A stretch of 10,297 bases of DNA from Haloferacaceae archaeon (lineage in GTDB: Archaea; Halobacteriota; Halobacteria; Halobacteriales; Haloferacaceae), in the NCBI GenBank assembly GCA_003554115.1, contig PWFE01000043.1, positions 1 to 10,297 on the forward strand, in the 5' to 3' direction. The position numbers and the translations under genes are program-made. A model generated the notes under the pieces. The model did not search any database, was not told the origin of the DNA, and worked only from the letters and a program-made list of their open reading frames with translations. Below are positions 6,908 through 10,297 of the stretch, piece by piece; positions within the stretch are counted from its first letter, which is position 1; the number at the start of each line of letters is the position of its first letter.

Positions 6908-6964
6908 TCCGAGCCGTATCCGAGCGTCAACGGACCAGTTGTTGAGCGGACGCCACTCGGATAA
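6908..6964 (+). pseudogene. remnant duplicate of the 3' end of the radical SAM gene
   Basis: Translated in this frame the segment reads SEPYPSVNGPVVERTPLG then stop. The last residues of the intact gene upstream (6715-6768) are VEQYPTVNGTVVERTPLA then stop. From the Glu at 6911 to the Pro at 6955, 12 of 15 residues agree, while only 33 of 45 bases agree. Most differences inside conserved codons are synonymous (GTC/GTT, CCA/CCG, GGC/GGA). That is the pattern of two diverged coding copies, not of a recent duplication. The frame is open back to 6821 but begins after a TGA and contains no other recognisable part of the gene. It is most likely what is left of a related gene after recombination or after excision of an inserted element. 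Confidence 0.7.
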
Positions 6965-7044
6965 GTAATCGCTTCCTACCAATTTCTGCGGATCGACTAC
7001 TCCGGGCCAGCAGTGGCTCTCCTGCGTCCGAAAGTAGTAACTGG

Positions 7045-7092
7045 AAACTAAATGTATTTAAACATGATTAAACATTACATATATTTATATTC
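7045..7092 (+). promoter_or_regulatory. AT-rich promoter of the secreted protein gene, with TATA box and repeated TTAAACAT
   Basis: 41 of these 48 bases are A or T, in strong contrast to the surroundings. The TATA box is probably TTTATAT at 7084-7090. Just upstream, TTAAACAT occurs twice (7058-7065 and 7068-7075), exactly ten bases apart, so both copies face the same side of the helix. AATGT (7051-7055) and ACATT (7072-7076) also form an inverted pair. This suggests a bound regulator or an extended TFB site. With usual spacing transcription would start near 7112, leaving a leader of about 70 bases before the ATG at 7182, with no Shine-Dalgarno sequence. Confidence 0.55.
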
Positions 7093-7181
7093 AAACGGCG
7101 GTCGCAGTCCGATAGGCAACAAATCGTGATAATCTGCGTCCGCTGTATCCGTCTTGCAGACATCACCGTTGCCAACACTCT

Positions 7182-7832
7182 ATGAAACGAGATATTTCCG
7201 GGAAACTGTCACGGCGAACAGCCCTCCGAGCGATTGGTGCGACAGGCATCGCAGTTGGGTTTGGAACTGGTGTTGGGGCAGCACAGCCGGACCACGCAGG
7301 TCGACGCGGTGCTGAGAACCGAACAGGAGAACAGAACCAGCCGGGCCACAAGGAGTTTGATTGTCCGGATGATATGGCGCATCTCGGCACCTTCGAGTTT
7401 GTTGTCCAAGAAGACGACGATGGCAACGTGATCGACTGTTATTTCGAACAGACCGAGGGTGAAGAGGAGTTAGTCACGATCACTGGCTTCGATAGCAAAG
7501 ACGACGAGGAGTGTGAACCGATCACTGTCTACTACGAGTCTGACAGCCACGACGTCGGCCAGATTTCCTCGTTCGGCGGCATGGATACACACGTCGACGA
7601 AGAGCCCGAGGACGGTACCTACGAGTCCGATCTGAAAAACCGTGGCGGCCAGCAGGCAGCAATCAGTCTGCTGCATGTCTGTGGAACGGAACTCGAAGAA
7701 GACGCCGACGACGCCGACAATGACACTAACGGTGACTCCGATGATGGTGACAATGGCGACGATGACACCAACGGTGATTCTGATGATGGCGACAACGGTG
7801 ACGATGACGAGTCAGACGTCGAGACGGCCTAA
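7182..7832 (+). CDS. Tat-exported acidic protein of unknown function
   Basis: A 216-residue protein I do not recognise. The N-terminus is a twin-arginine signal: SRRTALR at residues 10-16, a weakly hydrophobic Ala/Gly core (17-33) and a likely cleavage site near VGAAQ (31-35). No lipobox cysteine is present, so it should be released or loosely held rather than lipid-anchored. The mature domain (about 36-170) has four cysteines (C61, C86, C111, C167) that could form two disulfides outside the cell, and it is rich in Asp and Glu. The tail (172-216) is almost purely Asp, Gly and Asn, with a 14-residue unit repeated in tandem (181-194 and 195-208). There is no C-terminal membrane segment or PGF-type sorting signal. 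It stands alone, with an AT-rich promoter before it and a T-run after it, and looks accessory. Calcium or salt binding by the tail is only a guess. Confidence 0.82.
   Translation: MKRDISGKLSRRTALRAIGATGIAVGFGTGVGAAQPDHAGRRGAENRTGEQNQPGHKEFDCPDDMAHLGTFEFVVQEDDDGNVIDCYFEQTEGEEELVTITGFDSKDDEECEPITVYYESDSHDVGQISSFGGMDTHVDEEPEDGTYESDLKNRGGQQAAISLLHVCGTELEEDADDADNDTNGDSDDGDNGDDDTNGDSDDGDNGDDDESDVETA
7722..7805 (+). repeat. two tandem 42-base coding repeats (DTNGDSDDGDNGDD)
   Basis: Units are 7722-7763 and 7764-7805. They encode identical 14-residue peptides but differ at six bases, every one a synonymous third-position change. The duplication is therefore not recent, and the peptide sequence appears to have been kept. 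Confidence 0.9.
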
Positions 7833-7849
7833 CGTCGACTAGTTTCCAC

Positions 7850-7861
7850 CCTATTTTTTGC
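7850..7861 (+). terminator. T-rich terminator candidate after the secreted protein gene
   Basis: A run of six T (7854-7859) 22 bases after the stop codon. Archaeal RNA polymerase commonly terminates at such T-rich sites without a hairpin, and this is the only T-run of this length just downstream of a gene in the window. Confidence 0.5.
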
Positions 7862-7960
7862 GTCCGGACACAGCACGTTCGAACTGCTCGCAGCGCAGCG
7901 TGGTAGCAACCACCTATGTTCGTTGGACTTGACGATGGGGACAGCGGGTCCAACTGAAGA

Positions 7961-7977
7961 GGTAGTCGTCGACTACC
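7961..7977. promoter_or_regulatory. perfect 17-base inverted repeat next to the beta-propeller promoter
   Basis: GGTAGTCG, one T, then CGACTACC: a perfect 8-bp inverted repeat about a single base. It ends four bases before the T-rich, TATA-like stretch at 7982-7991, covering where the TFB recognition element would be. This placement suits an operator for a dimeric regulator of the beta-propeller gene. Alternatively the repeat plus the following TTTTT could help end the upstream transcript. Confidence 0.45.
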
Positions 7978-7981
7978 AGCG

Positions 7982-7991
7982 TTTTTGATTA
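7982..7991 (+). promoter_or_regulatory. TATA-like element of the beta-propeller gene
   Basis: TTTTTGATTA centred about 25 bases before the ATG at 8011. The spacing predicts a leaderless transcript and supports that start codon. Confidence 0.5.
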
Positions 7992-8010
7992 TTGGCCGCC
8001 GACACTCGGT

Positions 8011-8877
8011 ATGCAGACGCTAACAGAAAAGCGGGTGTTCGGCTCGAAACACGGGACGACCGAGCTGTTCGTCGCCAGCGAGACCGGCCTGCTCGGCGTG
8101 ACGGTCTCGGCCGACCAGATCGGCGAGTTCGGGCTGGCGATTCGCGGCCCCACCTCGGCCGTGGCGGCCGGCGACGGTGGGGTTCTGGCCGGCACGGACC
8201 GGACCGTTCAGTACAGCTCGCCGGACGACGGCGACTCAACCGCCCAATCACGCGAGTTCGAGGCGGCAGGAGGTGACCTCGATGACCGGATTGTCGACCT
8301 CACGTGGGGCCCCGATGGGCCGATTGCTGTTACCGAAACCACAGTCTGGGTGCCGACTGTGTGGCCCACGGCCACCGACTCCGTGGTCGACACAGACGTC
8401 TCGTGGGAGCCAGTCGACGAACTCGACGAGATTCGGGCTATCTCGGGGTCGCTGGTTGCTGCTAGCGACGGCGTCTACCGACTCAGCGACGAGGGACTCG
8501 ACCACGTCGGACTCACTGCAGTCTACGATGTCGCTGCCCACGGAACGCCGCTTGCGGCAACCGACGATGGGCTGTTTTCGCTCGGCAACGGCTGGCAGCA
8601 GGTCGCAACAGGGGCGTTTCGGCGCGTCGGCAGCGACGGTCACGGCCACGCCCACGCGGTCGGCGAGCGCTTGGTCTCTCGGAGCGGCTCAACCGACGTC
8701 TGGGTCGACGACGAACTCCCAGTTTCCTCGCGTGTGGTTGCTGTCGGCTACGGCGGTGGAATCGTCGCCGCAGTCACCGAAAACGGGACGCTGTGTGTGT
8801 CTGTGGGCGACGGCTGGCGACAGCAGTTGCTCGGCGTTCAGGGCGTTGGCGGGCTTGCCGTCTCACCCCGCAAGTAA
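8011..8877 (+). CDS. HVO_0234-like beta-propeller protein
   Basis: A 288-residue protein built of repeated short beta-strand units separated by acidic loops. Recurrent phrases include LFVASETGLLGV, VLAGTDRTVQYS, LVAASDGVYRLSDEG, PLAATDDGLFSLGNGWQQV and IVAAVTENGTLCVSVGDGWR. The alternation of a small-residue strand (AATDDG) and a reporting strand (VYRL, LFSL, LCVS) is what a beta-propeller looks like, with perhaps five or six blades. It resembles the conserved haloarchaeal family named after Haloferax HVO_0234, from memory; function is unknown. It has no signal peptide or membrane segment, so it is probably cytoplasmic, and no catalytic motif is visible. The ATG at 8011 has a TATA-like stretch 25 bases upstream and a perfect inverted repeat before that. 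prs follows after 49 bases on the same strand, with its own promoter-like element. Confidence 0.78.
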   Translation: MQTLTEKRVFGSKHGTTELFVASETGLLGVTVSADQIGEFGLAIRGPTSAVAAGDGGVLAGTDRTVQYSSPDDGDSTAQSREFEAAGGDLDDRIVDLTWGPDGPIAVTETTVWVPTVWPTATDSVVDTDVSWEPVDELDEIRAISGSLVAASDGVYRLSDEGLDHVGLTAVYDVAAHGTPLAATDDGLFSLGNGWQQVATGAFRRVGSDGHGHAHAVGERLVSRSGSTDVWVDDELPVSSRVVAVGYGGGIVAAVTENGTLCVSVGDGWRQQLLGVQGVGGLAVSPRK

Positions 8878-8899
8878 GGAGGTCGACACCGAAACCGGG

Positions 8900-8904
8900 T
8901 TTAC
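8900..8904 (+). promoter_or_regulatory. TATA-like element of prs
   Basis: TTTAC inside GAAACCGGGTTTACCC, centred about 25 bases before the prs ATG at 8927, with a purine-rich GAAAC ahead of it that could be the TFB site. It helps reject the long open frame that runs upstream through the beta-propeller gene. Confidence 0.4.
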
Positions 8905-8926
8905 CCAGGATGGAAAACAGGGGGGT

Positions 8927-9781
8927 ATGACAACCATCATTCCTGGGTCGGACAGCCAGGCGCTGGCGGCTGCCGTGGCCGACGAGTGCGGCTCATCGCT
9001 GACGGTGCCGACCTACAGCCGGTTTTCGGACGGCGAGACGCTGGCGGCAATCTCCGAGTTCGACGACAGCGAAGCAGTGATTGTCGCCTCAACGGCGACC
9101 AATGATGCGCATATCGAGCTCCTCCAGTTACAGGATGCCGCCCGCGAGGCTGGCGCGGAGACGATCACGACGGTGATTCCGTATCTGGGCTATGCCCGAC
9201 AGGACAAGGCGTTCAAAGCCGGCCAGCCGATTTCAGTGCGAGCGGTGGCACGGGCGATCAGCACGGGCACCGACCGGGTGCTGTTGGTCGAGCCCCACGA
9301 GCCGGCTGTCACGGATTTCTTTACCGTTCCCACCGAGCCAATCGACGCCGCCGCGCTGTTGGCCGACCCACTCCACGGGCTCGACGAGCCGCTGTTTGTC
9401 GCGCCTGATGAGGGAGCCATCGAGTTGGCGACGACGACACGGGACGCCTACGGCGAGGGAGCAGTCGACTACTTCGAGAAAACGCGGGATTACGACACCG
9501 GTGAGATTGAACTCTCTCCGAGCGACGCCCCGGTCGAGGGTCGGGACGTGGTCGTGGTCGACGACATCATTGCGACCGGTGGGACGATGAGCGGCGCAAT
9601 CGAGGTGCTCGCCCGACGCGGGGCAGCCCGAGTGTTTGCTGTCTGTGTTCATCCGGTGTTGGCCGAATCCGCACTCACTAAGCTTTCGGCCGCCGGTGTC
9701 GAGTGCGTCATCGGCACCGACACGCTCGAAACCGCCGTCAGTGAGGTCAGCGTCGCACCGGCGGTCGCCGAGCGGCTGTAG
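8927..9781 (+). CDS. prs: ribose-phosphate diphosphokinase (PRPP synthetase)
   Basis: A 284-residue cytoplasmic enzyme that makes PRPP from ribose 5-phosphate and ATP, feeding purine, pyrimidine and histidine synthesis. Two phosphoribosyltransferase-fold halves are visible. Key features are FSDGE (33-37), the ATP-binding YARQDKAF (89-96), the metal-binding His of VEPHEPAVTDFF (H124), PDEGA (160-164), the catalytic-loop Lys and Arg of EKTR (K185, R187) and the PRPP-binding loop VVDDIIATGGT (210-220). Length fits archaeal PRPP synthetases, which are shorter than the bacterial class I enzymes (about 315 residues). The frame is open for 250 codons upstream, but only as a shadow of the beta-propeller gene; the ATG at 8927 gives the family N-terminus (MTTIIPGS) and has a TATA-like element 25 bases before it. 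The HIT gene follows after 44 bases. Confidence 0.96.
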   Translation: MTTIIPGSDSQALAAAVADECGSSLTVPTYSRFSDGETLAAISEFDDSEAVIVASTATNDAHIELLQLQDAAREAGAETITTVIPYLGYARQDKAFKAGQPISVRAVARAISTGTDRVLLVEPHEPAVTDFFTVPTEPIDAAALLADPLHGLDEPLFVAPDEGAIELATTTRDAYGEGAVDYFEKTRDYDTGEIELSPSDAPVEGRDVVVVDDIIATGGTMSGAIEVLARRGAARVFAVCVHPVLAESALTKLSAAGVECVIGTDTLETAVSEVSVAPAVAERL

Positions 9782-9795
9782 CCGCGGGACCAACG

Positions 9796-9804
9796 TTCAT
9801 TATT
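9796..9804 (+). promoter_or_regulatory. TATA-like element of the HIT gene
   Basis: TTCATTATT, centred 26 bases before the ATG at 9826 and lying in the 44-base gap after prs. It suggests that the HIT gene can be transcribed on its own, from a leaderless start. Confidence 0.5.
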
Positions 9805-9825
9805 CCAGCGAGACAAACGGCTCGT

Positions 9826-10248
9826 ATGGCATCCAAAACGATCTTCGAGAAGATCCGTGATCGGGAGATTCCAGGCCGTATCGTCCACGAAACCGAGACC
9901 GTTATCGCCTTTCTCGATGCCCATCCGCTTGCGCCGGGCCACACGCTCGTCGTCCCGAAAGACCCCTACGAGCATCTTCAGGACCTCCCGGCGGAGCTGT
10001 CGGCGGAGCTTTTCGCGGTCGTTCACGAACTTACTCCCTCTATCGAAGACGCTGTTGCAGCCGATGCGAGCACTATCGGTATCAACAACGGCGAGGCTGC
10101 CGGCCAAGAGGTTCCGCACGTTCACGTCCACATTATCCCCCGATTCGAGGGTGATGACAGCGGCCCGATTCATGCGATTGCCATCGACTCACCCGAGCTT
10201 TCGGACGCCGAACTCGATGACATCGCTGCCGCAATCGCAGACGAATAA
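9826..10248 (+). CDS. HIT family nucleotide-binding hydrolase
   Basis: A 140-residue histidine-triad protein. The triad HVHVH is at residues 98-102, in PHVHVHIIPR; H100 is the expected nucleophile. The upstream elements of the fold are also present: AFLDAHPLAPGHTLVVPK (28-45), INNGEAAGQ (86-94) and a C-terminal helix. The family hydrolyses AMP-linked or dinucleoside polyphosphate compounds (Hint, Fhit and related types); the sequence does not settle which substrate is used. The N-terminus reads KTIFEKIRDREIPG, so the CIFCK pair found in many HIT proteins, which helps bind zinc, is absent (Thr and Glu stand in those places). The ATG at 9826 has a TATA-like element 26 bases upstream. It follows prs by 44 bases on the same strand; the shared nucleotide theme is suggestive, not proof of a link. 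Confidence 0.92.
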   Translation: MASKTIFEKIRDREIPGRIVHETETVIAFLDAHPLAPGHTLVVPKDPYEHLQDLPAELSAELFAVVHELTPSIEDAVAADASTIGINNGEAAGQEVPHVHVHIIPRFEGDDSGPIHAIAIDSPELSDAELDDIAAAIADE

Positions 10249-10297
10249 CCTCGGAGAGTGGCTTCATCTGATGGTAGTCGACCGTGAAAAAGTTGGA
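10249..10297. other. window end, no gene
   Basis: 49 bases after the HIT stop codon with no readable gene. GGTAGTCG at 10273-10280, followed by GTGAAAAAG, recalls the left arm of the inverted repeat at 7961-7977 and its T- or A-rich neighbour. The second arm is missing, so this may be chance. Confidence 0.3.

Noticed and set aside
6664..7181. Minus-strand open frames between the radical SAM and secreted protein genes
   Set aside because: They overlap the radical SAM 3' end, the GAGCGA element and the remnant; their translations show no domain and no promoter is seen.
8177..8926. Open frame of 250 codons in frame with prs, which would make a 534-residue protein
   Set aside because: It overlaps the beta-propeller gene in another frame, is rich in Ser, Arg and Thr unlike an acidic halophile protein, and the ATG at 8927 gives a complete Prs with its own TATA-like element.
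1..10297. tRNA, rRNA, CRISPR array, insertion sequence or prophage
   Set aside because: Reading both strands by eye I saw no cloverleaf, no regularly spaced repeats, no transposase or integrase motifs and no phage genes. A covariance-model scan would be needed to exclude small RNAs.

Overview
The window looks like ordinary chromosomal DNA from a halophilic archaeon (class Halobacteria). The predicted proteins are strongly acidic. There is a TATA-binding protein gene, an archaeal tRNA G10 methyltransferase, a DUF373 membrane protein and a twin-arginine secreted protein with an Asp-rich tail. Most genes have a TATA-like element about 25-32 bases before the start codon and no Shine-Dalgarno sequence, which is typical of leaderless haloarchaeal transcripts. 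I cannot name the genus from the sequence alone.

Layout, left to right. The 3' end of hisG (1-366, +) abuts, with no gap, a minus-strand group read leftward: a DUF5658-like small membrane protein (2453-2773), the general transcription factor tbp (1839-2396), a small unknown membrane protein (1413-1793) and a CPBP-type intramembrane protease (367-1341). A divergent intergenic region (2774-2910) leads into a plus-strand pair, Trm-G10 tRNA methyltransferase (2911-3909) and orotate phosphoribosyltransferase pyrE (3960-4481). pyrE converges on a minus-strand DUF373 membrane protein (4521-5636), which is divergent from a COG2108-like radical SAM protein (5773-6768). Positions 6769-7181 hold no intact gene, but contain a decayed second copy of the radical SAM gene's 3' end, a GAGCGA-rich element and an AT-rich promoter. 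Next comes a Tat-secreted acidic protein (7182-7832), then three plus-strand genes: an HVO_0234-like beta-propeller protein (8011-8877), ribose-phosphate diphosphokinase prs (8927-9781) and a HIT-domain protein (9826-10248). The last 49 bases hold no gene.

How the genes relate. Three genes centre on phosphoribosyl pyrophosphate (PRPP): prs makes it, while hisG (histidine) and pyrE (pyrimidine) use it. The HIT protein is a probable nucleotide hydrolase and Trm-G10 modifies tRNA, so much of the window is core nucleotide and RNA metabolism. tbp supplies the factor that recognises the TATA boxes seen here. I found no phage, CRISPR, insertion sequence, rRNA or tRNA gene, and no evident new multi-gene system. 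The most unusual part is 6769-8010, where an accessory-looking secreted protein sits beside the duplicated gene end. The CX4CX2C cysteine spacing of the radical SAM protein is also notable.
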